This document shows positions 1-5,959 of a DNA stretch of 7,744 nucleotides, one piece after another. Origin of the DNA: Rhodospirillaceae bacterium (GTDB lineage Bacteria > Pseudomonadota > Alphaproteobacteria > Rhodospirillales > Rhodospirillaceae). The notes under the pieces are model-generated. The model was given only the letters and a program-made list of their open reading frames with translations, was not told the DNA's origin and searched no databases. The number at the start of each line of letters is the position of its first letter. Positions within the stretch are counted from its first letter, which is position 1. Where the stretch lies: the NCBI GenBank assembly GCA_016937315.1, contig JAFGWD010000301.1, positions 1 to 7,744 on the forward strand, in the 5' to 3' direction. A program made the position numbers and the translations under genes.

Positions 1-135
1 CTCAAAGGCCTCTTACGTAAGGCCGCCGAGCGAACCGTCCAGGCAACTTGGCAACGCATGGGCCAACTCCTCGGAGAGTTCACCCCCACAGAATGCACAA
101 ACTACCTTCGGAATGCCGGATATGCGTCAATCTAA
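1..135 (+). CDS. IS630-family transposase, C-terminal end (partial)
   Basis: Frame 1 is open from the first base to TAA at 133-135 and gives 44 residues, so the gene begins outside the window. The tail reads ...TPTECTNYLRNAGYASI, close to the conserved C-terminus of IS630-family DDE transposases, where a short helix and an NAGYAS-like end follow the catalytic domain. The family cuts and pastes the element into TA dinucleotides. The catalytic DDE residues lie upstream and cannot be judged, so whether the copy is intact is unknown. The stop codon sits only about a dozen bases from the presumed element end, normal for this family. I am fairly sure of the family and cannot name the element. Confidence 0.8.
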   Translation, partial: LKGLLRKAAERTVQATWQRMGQLLGEFTPTECTNYLRNAGYASI

Positions 136-150
136 TCGCAGAACGCTCTA
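1..150 (+). mobile_element. Right end of an IS630-type insertion sequence (boundary inferred)
   Basis: The transposase stop at 135 is followed by tcgcagaacgctcTA, and the TA at 149-150 is a suitable target-site duplication for an IS630 element. The left end is outside the window, so the terminal inverted repeat cannot be compared and the boundary rests on family habit. The TA lies inside the stop codon (TAG on the minus strand, 150-148) of the neighbouring peptidase gene, so the element appears to have landed at the very end of that gene. Confidence 0.5.
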
Positions 151-1191
151 GGCTCTGTTCTGCTCAAGTGGAGCCCCCTGCGCCGGAGCGGCGCGATAAC
201 GATCACGCCAACTGCGAAACACCCCGGCACTCTCCGCCAGATAGACTCCACGGCCAATCGCACGGGCCACACAATCGGCCGCCAATGCACCAATGCGTGC
301 CACGGCCAGGGCGCGTGGCTCTGGCAATACCCAATCCCCCGCAGCCAAGACGAACGCCGTATCGCCGTCAAATGGTGTATGCGCCGGACGAATAGCACGG
401 GCAAAACCATCCTGCGCCATGATCGCGACTCGTAAGGCTTCGCCCCGGCTTAAATCCGCATTGGTAGCCACCACCGCCAGAGTGGTGTTGCCTCCGGCCG
501 CGAGCCCTCGCAAAAACGGAAAGTCCGGTTCCAAGTCCACCGGTGCTACAGGCGGCACCTGTCCTCCCATTTCACCATTTTGTTCCAACGCCCAAGCCCA
601 CAGGGTGGACTGATGGGGATAGGTGACAGATCCCACCGGATTGGCGACCACCAACGCAGCCACCATCAGGCCGTCGTCATCCCCCGCCGAAGCGCTACCC
701 AACCCGCCTTTGAGATCACCCGCCTTCGCCCCCAGGCCAGCCCCCGCATTACCCAACCCAAAATCGATTGTTGCAGCCTCGCACGCGGCACACGCCAGGG
801 CTCGATACGGTGGCTCACTCCCCCACACTTTATTGCCCCCATTGGCAAGGTCAAACACCACCGCCGCCGGGACAATCGGCACCCGAAAATCCCCCACCTG
901 AAACCCACGCCCCCGCGCCGCCAACCAGGTCATGGTGGCATCCGCCGCCGCCAAACCAAAGGCAGACCCGCCCGACAACACCACCGCATCGACCTTCTCC
1001 ACCAACCGACTGGGCGCCAAGGCATCGGTCTCCCGCGTACCGGGACCACCGCCGCGCACATCCACTGCCGCGACCATAGGACGATCCGGCAACACCACAG
1101 TCACCCCGGACAACGCCGCCATATCCTCGGCATTGCCAACCGAAAACCCCGGCACATCGGTCAACAAATTACGTGGCCCTGGATGGATCAT
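148..1191 (-). CDS. P1 family (DmpA/BapA-like) self-processing aminopeptidase
   Basis: A 347-residue protein of the peptidase family S58 (P1) group, N-terminal nucleophile hydrolases that include DmpA L-aminopeptidase/D-Ala-esterase and BapA beta-peptidyl aminopeptidase. These precursors cut themselves into two chains, and the new N-terminal Ser or Thr becomes the nucleophile. Visible family motifs are GGGPGTRETDAL (47-58), VLSGGSAFGLAAADA (71-85), NGGNKVWG (117-124) and GGNTTLAVVATNADL (233-247). I predict cleavage between Asn235 and Thr236. Length is normal for the family and there is no signal peptide, so it is probably cytoplasmic. The ATG has GGGAGA six bases upstream. It follows ubiA by 33 bases and is probably co-transcribed. 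Physiological substrates of such proteins are usually unknown. The stop codon may have been created or preserved by the adjoining IS630 element, so the last residues could differ from those of relatives. Confidence 0.88.
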   Translation of the reverse strand: MIHPGPRNLLTDVPGFSVGNAEDMAALSGVTVVLPDRPMVAAVDVRGGGPGTRETDALAPSRLVEKVDAVVLSGGSAFGLAAADATMTWLAARGRGFQVGDFRVPIVPAAVVFDLANGGNKVWGSEPPYRALACAACEAATIDFGLGNAGAGLGAKAGDLKGGLGSASAGDDDGLMVAALVVANPVGSVTYPHQSTLWAWALEQNGEMGGQVPPVAPVDLEPDFPFLRGLAAGGNTTLAVVATNADLSRGEALRVAIMAQDGFARAIRPAHTPFDGDTAFVLAAGDWVLPEPRALAVARIGALAADCVARAIGRGVYLAESAGVFRSWRDRYRAAPAQGAPLEQNRA

Positions 1192-1224
1192 GCCCTGTCT
1201 CCCTGTTTTCGTGAGTTTTGCCGA

Positions 1225-2142
1225 TCAGATATGCGCGGCCAGCGCGGCCAGCGTCACCAACAGGCCGAAATCGCGATTGGACTTAAACCGGCGCAAACAA
1301 TTGGGGGCGTCATCGCTATCGACCGTCACCACCTGCCAGACCAGATGAGCCGCAGCCGCCAGTAAGAACGGCGCTGCCCAAGGTCCACTTTCTGCGCCGA
1401 CAAAGGCCGCGATAAACAGCCCCATGACAAGCGTATACATCACCACAAGAAAGGGCCGCGTCCGTCGCCCCAAAGCAAGGGCAGAGGACCGCACGCCGAT
1501 TTTCACATCGTCGGCCTTATCCTGGTGGGCGTAGATGGTGTCATAGCCCAGCGTCCAACAGATTCCTCCCACGTAAAGGCAGGCGGCAGGCCAATCAAGG
1601 CGTCCCGTCATCGCGCTCCACCCCACCAAGGCCCCCCAGTTGAACGCCAGCCCCAGCCAAGCCTGCGGCCAGTCCGTGATCCGCTTCATGAAAGGATAAA
1701 CCACCAGAATCGGCACCGACGCCGCCCCTAACAGAAGGGTAAAGCGATTGAACTGCACCAAGACCGCCAAACCGATCAACATCAGCACGCCGACAAAGAT
1801 CACCGCAGCCAAAACCGAAACTTGACCGGCCGGGATCGGCCGGGTCGCAGTCCGTTCGACACGTCCGTCGAAATCACGATCCGCGATGTCATTGATCACA
1901 CACCCTGCGCCACGCATGATCACCGCCCCCACGGCGAACAGCATACCCAGCCCATAGATTCTTAAATCGGTCAGAGACTCCGCCGCCAAGGCCGCACTCC
2001 ACCAGCATGGCAACAACAGCAGCCATGTGCCGATGGGCCGATCCAGGCGCATCAGCTTCAAATACGGGCGCAGGATGAGGGGGCAACGATCAACCCACCC
2101 ATCCACCGGCATGTCGCTCAAGGTTGGCTTCGCGATGGTCAT
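1225..2142 (-). CDS. ubiA: 4-hydroxybenzoate polyprenyltransferase (ubiquinone biosynthesis)
   Basis: UbiA is an inner-membrane prenyltransferase that joins the polyprenyl tail to 4-hydroxybenzoate, committing it to ubiquinone. The 305-residue protein has about eight hydrophobic segments and both aspartate-rich motifs of the superfamily: NDIADRDFD (84-92) and DTIYAHQDKADD (201-212), which bind the Mg2+-diphosphate of the prenyl donor. The N-terminal RPYLKLMRLDRPIGTWLLL (25-43) is highly typical of UbiA rather than of haem or chlorophyll prenyltransferases. No strong ribosome binding site precedes the chosen ATG at 2142; Met11 (ATG at 2112) is a possible alternative start. The gene diverges from rsmE and precedes the P1 peptidase gene, with which it probably forms a transcript. 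Confidence 0.95.
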   Translation of the reverse strand: MTIAKPTLSDMPVDGWVDRCPLILRPYLKLMRLDRPIGTWLLLLPCWWSAALAAESLTDLRIYGLGMLFAVGAVIMRGAGCVINDIADRDFDGRVERTATRPIPAGQVSVLAAVIFVGVLMLIGLAVLVQFNRFTLLLGAASVPILVVYPFMKRITDWPQAWLGLAFNWGALVGWSAMTGRLDWPAACLYVGGICWTLGYDTIYAHQDKADDVKIGVRSSALALGRRTRPFLVVMYTLVMGLFIAAFVGAESGPWAAPFLLAAAAHLVWQVVTVDSDDAPNCLRRFKSNRDFGLLVTLAALAAHI

Positions 2143-2189
2143 AGGGCATACAGTACGTCAGCTTTTCGTCGCAAAAAACGGAATTCACC
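2143..2189. promoter_or_regulatory. Divergent ubiA / rsmE intergenic region
   Basis: Only 47 bases separate the two start codons, so any promoters for ubiA (minus) and rsmE (plus) must overlap here or lie inside the opposite coding region. I see no convincing -35/-10 pair in either direction. The minus strand offers TTGCGA at the left of a weak TGTATG, which would leave almost no ubiA leader. On the plus strand CGGAAT, six bases before the rsmE ATG, is a modest ribosome binding site. Confidence 0.4.
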
Positions 2190-2951
2190 ATGTCATCCCG
2201 TCCCGCCGCCACTGCCCCGCGTTTATTCGTCCCCGATCCTCTTTTGGAAGGGGCTGAGATTGCGCTGTCCGCTGCCCAGGCCCATTACCTCCGCAGCGTC
2301 ATGCGCCTTACCCCTGGCGCGACTGTCCGTCTGTTCAACGGATGCGACGGAGCATGGCTGGGCACCATTGATCATTTGGCCAAAGGTGCGGCAATGGTAC
2401 GGGCTTCGGTACAAATCCAGACCCAACACCCCGAACCCGACATCTGGTTGCTGTTCGCGCCGATCAAAAGTGCGAGGCAAGATGTCTTGGTGGAAAAAGC
2501 AGTGGAGCTAGGGGCTTCGGTTTTGCTGCCGGTTCTGACAGCACGCACACAAATCCGTCGCATCAACACAGACCGCCTCCGTGCTCAGGCGGTAGAAGCC
2601 GCCGAACAGTGCGAGCGCTTGAGCGTTCCAGACATCAGGCCTCTGACCGATCTGGCGACGGTTCTGCGGACATGGCCCACCCCACGCCACCTATGGCATG
2701 CCGATGAAAGCGGCAACGGCGAACCGGCGCTTGCCGCCTTTTCCGCCGTCAAGTCAGGACCCGGAGATGCACTTTTAATTGGTCCAGAGGGCGGTTTTTC
2801 TTCCGATGAGCTTGATCTTTTGGCTTCGGCTTCCTTTTCTAAAGGGGTCGGCTTGGGTCCTCGCATTCTTCGCGCCGAAACCGCCGCCATCGTCGCCTTA
2901 AGCCTTTGGCAAGCTGCTGCCGGAGACGGTACGCTGCCGCCTGGATATTGA
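2190..2951 (+). CDS. rsmE: 16S rRNA (uracil-1498-N3)-methyltransferase
   Basis: RsmE methylates N3 of U1498 of 16S rRNA in the 30S subunit, using S-adenosylmethionine. The 253-residue protein shows the family order: an N-terminal PUA-like RNA-binding part (about 10-75, with RLFVPDPL and AHYLRSVMRL) and a C-terminal SPOUT methyltransferase with its trefoil knot. Diagnostic motifs are KAVELGAS (103-110), AAEQCERLSVP (137-147), LIGPEGGFSSDE (196-207) and LGPRILRAETA (222-232); the last two form the SAM-binding knot. Length matches the usual 240-255. It is the first gene of a plus-strand run, 30 bases ahead of gshA, and diverges from ubiA. Confidence 0.96.
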   Translation: MSSRPAATAPRLFVPDPLLEGAEIALSAAQAHYLRSVMRLTPGATVRLFNGCDGAWLGTIDHLAKGAAMVRASVQIQTQHPEPDIWLLFAPIKSARQDVLVEKAVELGASVLLPVLTARTQIRRINTDRLRAQAVEAAEQCERLSVPDIRPLTDLATVLRTWPTPRHLWHADESGNGEPALAAFSAVKSGPGDALLIGPEGGFSSDELDLLASASFSKGVGLGPRILRAETAAIVALSLWQAAAGDGTLPPGY

Positions 2952-2981
2952 TTTTTCCTCCCCCTTTGTCGGAGTTCGACC

Positions 2982-4346
2982 ATGACCGCCACCGTTTCGG
3001 ACTCCCCCACCGTCACGCAGAAAACCGATTTGGTTGACTGGATCGCGGCGGGCTGCAAGCCCCGTGCGCAATGGCGCATCGGCACGGAACATGAAAAATT
3101 TGTCTTTTGCCGCAACAGCAAAGCCCCCTTACCTTATGACGGTGAGAAAAGCATCCGCCATTTGCTGGAAGCCTTGATTCCCCATGGCTGGACTCCGGCC
3201 TATGAAGACGGAAACCCTATCGCCCTGACCCATGCGGACGGGTCCTCCGTCACCTTAGAACCGGGCGGACAACTGGAATTGTCCGGTGCACCCTTGGCCA
3301 CCATTCACGACACCTGTGTCGAGACCTCGGCCCACCTGAATCTGATGAAATCCATCACCGAACCTTTGGGAATCGGCATGATTGGCTTGGGGTTCCACCC
3401 GAAACATCCCCGTGACGCCTTTCCCTGGATGCCCAAGGGCCGCTACGCCATTATGCGACGGTATATGCCAACCAAGGGCTCCTTGGGGTTGGACATGATG
3501 CTCCGCACCTGCACGGTGCAGGTGAACCTGGACTTTTCATCCGAAGCCGACATGGTGAAAAAATTCCGCGTTGCTCTGGCGTTACAGCCCATCGCCACCG
3601 CGCTTTTCGCCAACTCCCCCTTCACCGAGGGCAAACCCAACGGCTTCAAAAGCTATCGTGCTCACATCTGGACCGATACCGACCCTGACCGTACCGGCAC
3701 CCCGGAATTCGTCTTTGAAACCGGCATGGGATTTGACCGTTGGGTTGATTACCTGCTGGACGTCCCGATGTATTTCGTGAAGCGCGAGGGCCACTATATT
3801 GATGCCTCCGGACAATCTTTCCGGGCTTTTTTAGAAGGCCGCTTGCCTGCTCTGCCAGGACAACGCCCAACCCTTGACGACTGGGCAGACCACGTAACCA
3901 CCGCATTTCCCGAAGTGCGTTTGAAACGCTATTTGGAAATGCGCGGAGCCGACGGTGGACGGTGGTGCCATTTGTGCGCCTTACCTGCCTTGTGGGTAGG
4001 CTTGCTCTATGACGATACGGCACTAAACGCCGCCTGGGACGTGTGTCGCGACTGGACGACGGCAGATCGCCAAAACCTCGCCATCGCCGCCAAACGCGAC
4101 GGTCTGGCCGGACGCTTCCACAATCAGTCCCTGAACGACCTGGCCGCCGAAATCCTGGCGATTGCCGACAGCGGATTGCAGCAACGCGCCTGCCTGGATG
4201 ATAACGGCCTGGACGAACGCCATTTTTTAGACGTTCTCCAGCACACCGTAAACACCGGCAAAAGTCCAGCCGACGAGTTGCTGGATCTCTATCACGGCGA
4301 CTGGAAAGAGTCTGTCGATCCAGTGTTTGAGGCCTTCGCCTATTGA
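2982..4346 (+). CDS. gshA: Glutamate-cysteine ligase (plant/alphaproteobacterial class)
   Basis: Catalyses the ATP-dependent joining of L-glutamate and L-cysteine, the first and usually limiting step of glutathione synthesis, in the cytoplasm. The 454-residue protein belongs to the class shared by alphaproteobacteria and plants rather than the enterobacterial GshA class. Seen in the sequence: IGTEHEKF (33-40), holding the metal/ATP-site glutamates; LEPGGQLELSGAP (92-104), the glutamate/cysteine-site strand; TCTVQVNLDF (176-185); RAHIW (226-230); RLKRYLEMRGAD (313-324); and the typical ending VFEAFAY. The length is usual. GGAG lies seven bases before the ATG. It sits between rsmE (30 bases) and a chorismate mutase gene (45 bases), probably as one transcript. 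A gshB gene is not in the window. Confidence 0.95.
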   Translation: MTATVSDSPTVTQKTDLVDWIAAGCKPRAQWRIGTEHEKFVFCRNSKAPLPYDGEKSIRHLLEALIPHGWTPAYEDGNPIALTHADGSSVTLEPGGQLELSGAPLATIHDTCVETSAHLNLMKSITEPLGIGMIGLGFHPKHPRDAFPWMPKGRYAIMRRYMPTKGSLGLDMMLRTCTVQVNLDFSSEADMVKKFRVALALQPIATALFANSPFTEGKPNGFKSYRAHIWTDTDPDRTGTPEFVFETGMGFDRWVDYLLDVPMYFVKREGHYIDASGQSFRAFLEGRLPALPGQRPTLDDWADHVTTAFPEVRLKRYLEMRGADGGRWCHLCALPALWVGLLYDDTALNAAWDVCRDWTTADRQNLAIAAKRDGLAGRFHNQSLNDLAAEILAIADSGLQQRACLDDNGLDERHFLDVLQHTVNTGKSPADELLDLYHGDWKESVDPVFEAFAY

Positions 4347-4391
4347 TCAACAGGGCCACACACCCGTGACCAAGGAAGCAAGAGGACGACC

Positions 4392-4715
4392 ATGACCAAC
4401 GCCGCTCCCGATCTCGCCACCATCCGTGACGCCATCGACGACCTGGATCGCCGCATCGTCCCCTTGCTGGCCGCCCGCACCGACTGGGTGCGTGCCGCCG
4501 CTGCCTTCAAGATGGGGCGTGCTGATGTGGTGGTCCCCTGGCGCATCGAAGATGTGGTGAAAAAAGCCGCAGCCCATGCCGACGCTGTGGGCGCACCACC
4601 CGAAGCCATCGCCGCGATGTACCGCGCCATTGTTGATATTTCCATCGGTGAAGAAGCCAAGGCTTGGGATCGTTTGCACGGCGCCCCACAGACGGAGACC
4701 CAGAGCAAGGATTAA
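4392..4715 (+). CDS. Chorismate mutase, AroQ class, PchB-like
   Basis: A 107-residue all-helical AroQ-fold protein. Chorismate mutases convert chorismate to prephenate for Phe/Tyr synthesis; the close relative PchB cleaves isochorismate to salicylate and pyruvate. Aligned by eye with Pseudomonas PchB, the active-site residues Arg14, Arg31 and Lys42 correspond to Arg12 (in TIRDAIDDLD), Arg29 (AARTDWV) and Lys40 (AAAFK), and the mobile loop PER becomes PWR (49-51). PchB Gln90 is replaced by Glu88 (IGEEAKAW). The ATG has a strong GAGGA five bases upstream. It follows gshA by 45 bases and ends 33 bases before the convergent LysR gene. Chorismate mutase is the safer call; salicylate formation is possible but no isochorismate synthase gene is present here. 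Confidence 0.85.
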   Translation: MTNAAPDLATIRDAIDDLDRRIVPLLAARTDWVRAAAAFKMGRADVVVPWRIEDVVKKAAAHADAVGAPPEAIAAMYRAIVDISIGEEAKAWDRLHGAPQTETQSKD

Positions 4716-4748
4716 GACTCCCTCTTGGCTTCCGGGGACCTCTTCCCT

Positions 4749-5663
4749 TCAAATGGCCCCGAGACGCCTGTCGGAGGCTTGGAACTGCTCCCGCAACCAA
4801 TCCCGAGCAGCACGCACCTTAGGAATCTCAAGATTGTCGGCAGGACAGACAAAATAATACCCAGCCGGGTGCGGTAACGCGGTATCGATTTTGAACGGTG
4901 CCACCAAAGCCCCCTCCGCCAAATAGTCCGCAGCCATCAAATCATTTTCCAGGGCTATCCCCAGACCATCAGCAGCGGCACGCAGAGAATGCGCTGAGTG
5001 CGTGAAGCGGAATCCCCCCGAGACACCGGCAGGAATGCCTGCGGCACGCAACCAATCCCCCCACCCGGTCAAACGACATTCCGAGTGAATGAGGGGATGT
5101 TTCAGCACATCCGCCGGCGACCGCACCGGCGACGCTCCTTCTAACAGAGACGGGCTGCACAAAACCAACATGCGTTCCGTGGACAAACGTTCAACGTCCA
5201 GCCCCGGCCAGTCGCCATAACCATAGCGAATCGACGCATCGACACTTTCCCGGGCATAATCCACATCGTCCATGGTGCCCTTAACGCGAATATCAATATC
5301 CGGGAAGGCCTCGCGGAAGGCCCTTAACCTCGGCACCAACCATGTTGCCGTCAGACTGGGGGGAGCCGTCAGAGTCAGCACATCAGGGCCAGAAATCACC
5401 GCAAGATCGCGCGTTGCCTGTTCGATTTGGTCAAAGGCCATGCGCACCTTCAGGACATAAGTCTCGCCGACACTGGTCAAGCGAAGCGCACGATTCATGC
5501 GGTGAAACAGCCGCACGCCCAAGAAAGTTTCCAGATTGTGAATTTGATGGCTTACGGCAGAAGGTGTCACGCTCAGCTCTTCAGCTGCGTCTTTAAAGCT
5601 CAAGTGACGCGCTGCAGATTCAAAGCTCCTTAGCGCAATCAAAGGCGGCAACGTCCGGCTCAC
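4749..5663 (-). CDS. LysR-family transcriptional regulator, GcvA-like
   Basis: A DNA-binding regulator of 304 residues from the GTG chosen here. The N-terminal winged helix-turn-helix is clear: LPPLIALRSFESAARHLSF (5-23), then FKDAAEELSVTPSAVSHQI (23-41) with the recognition helix, and LGVRLFHR (48-55). The rest is a periplasmic-binding-like effector domain with GLGIALEN (233-240), typical of GcvA-type members. The frame extends to TTG at 5675, but GTG at 5663 has GGGGG about five bases upstream and gives the normal family start VSRTLPPL, whereas the TTG has no ribosome binding site. The only minus-strand gene upstream in the window is an acyl-CoA hydratase, separated by about 296 bases with a probable terminator, so co-transcription is unlikely although a functional link is plausible. 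The effector is unknown. Confidence 0.92.
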   Translation of the reverse strand: MSRTLPPLIALRSFESAARHLSFKDAAEELSVTPSAVSHQIHNLETFLGVRLFHRMNRALRLTSVGETYVLKVRMAFDQIEQATRDLAVISGPDVLTLTAPPSLTATWLVPRLRAFREAFPDIDIRVKGTMDDVDYARESVDASIRYGYGDWPGLDVERLSTERMLVLCSPSLLEGASPVRSPADVLKHPLIHSECRLTGWGDWLRAAGIPAGVSGGFRFTHSAHSLRAAADGLGIALENDLMAADYLAEGALVAPFKIDTALPHPAGYYFVCPADNLEIPKVRAARDWLREQFQASDRRLGAI

Positions 5664-5746
5664 GTCGACCCCCAATCCGGCAAGTGGTTCAAGTCCCCGA
5701 TCAAGAGTGCATTAAAGCCGATTTACACAGGACAGGCAAAGCGTTT

Positions 5747-5769
5747 CCGGTCGCGCTTCGCCGCGCCGG
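5747..5769. repeat. Strong GC hairpin with one-base bulge
   Basis: CCGG-t-CGCG pairs with CGCGCCGG around a six-base loop, giving eight GC pairs interrupted by one bulged T. No T-run follows on either strand, so it does not look like an intrinsic terminator. It lies about 84 bases upstream of the LysR GTG and may fall in that gene's leader RNA. Confidence 0.5.
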
Positions 5770-5819
5770 ATGAAATGTCAGATATGGTGGCCCGGCATGC
5801 AAGGAAACGCACACCGATA

Positions 5820-5844
5820 ACCGGGCGGCAGTAAGTCGCCCGGT
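5820..5844. repeat. Perfect 8-bp GC hairpin
   Basis: ACCGGGCG (5820-5827) and CGCCCGGT (5837-5844) are perfect inverted repeats with a nine-base loop. Read on the minus strand it comes just after the T-run of the probable terminator at 5851-5907, so the two could work in tandem, but this stem has no T-run of its own. Confidence 0.5.
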
Positions 5845-5850
5845 GAGCAA

Positions 5851-5907
5851 GAAAAAGACCCCAGCCCGCACCAAAAGGAACGAGGGGACCAGCACAGGGC
5901 CGGGGCC
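5851..5907 (-). terminator. Probable intrinsic terminator of the hydratase gene
   Basis: On the minus strand GGCCCCGGCCC (5907-5897) can pair with GGGCTGGGGTC (5867-5857) over eleven positions, two of them G-U, and TTTTT follows directly (5856-5852). On the plus strand the same positions give two A-C mismatches and no T-run, so the signal reads on the minus strand. It lies about 50 bases past the hydratase stop. The 29-base loop is long for an intrinsic terminator, which lowers confidence. Confidence 0.55.
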
Positions 5908-5959
5908 TTTACCTTTTCCTACCAAGACAAGCGGTGCCTTCAAGACCGATTACGGGGGG

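Larger units (their letters stand above)
5707..5953. repeat. Imperfect direct repeat pair flanking the hairpin cluster
   Basis: GTGCATTAAAGCCGATTTAC at 5707-5726 resembles GTGCCTTCAAGACCGATTAC at 5934-5953. Allowing one base gap on each side, about 17 of 21 positions agree. The copies lie near the two edges of the non-coding interval and enclose all three hairpins, as the flanks of a small inserted element or paired protein-binding sites might. With a single instance and an imperfect match, chance is not excluded. Confidence 0.35.
5664..5959. other. Structured non-coding interval upstream of the LysR gene
   Basis: I find no credible gene in these 296 bases; the 80-codon minus frame starting with TTG at 5943 has no ribosome binding site and no recognisable product. 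The interval holds a probable minus-strand terminator (5851-5907), two more GC-rich hairpins (5820-5844 and 5747-5769) and an imperfect 20-base direct repeat near each side (5707-5726 and 5934-5953). It must also contain the LysR promoter, which I cannot place. A small RNA or a remnant of a small mobile element is possible; no known RNA family was recognised on either strand. Confidence 0.5.

Noticed and set aside
580..1365. Long plus-strand frame of 261 codons opposite the peptidase gene
   Set aside because: It is the antisense of the P1 peptidase and ubiA end, rich in Arg/His/Pro as expected from a shadow frame, and lacks family features.
3646..4359. 237-codon minus-strand frame opposite gshA
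   Set aside because: Arg-rich shadow of the clearly coding gshA frame with no ribosome binding site or motif.
4716..4760. Bidirectional terminator between the chorismate mutase and LysR genes
   Set aside because: Only a five- to six-pair CGGGG/CCCCG stem with a long loop and no T-run on either strand; too weak to call.
5684..5700. tRNA-like T-loop GGTTCAAGTCC
   Set aside because: The flanking five-base stems do not pair and no acceptor or anticodon arm can be built around it.
5701..5943. 80-codon minus-strand frame in the LysR-hydratase gap
   Set aside because: TTG start without a ribosome binding site, no recognisable motif, and it runs through the probable terminator and both hairpins.
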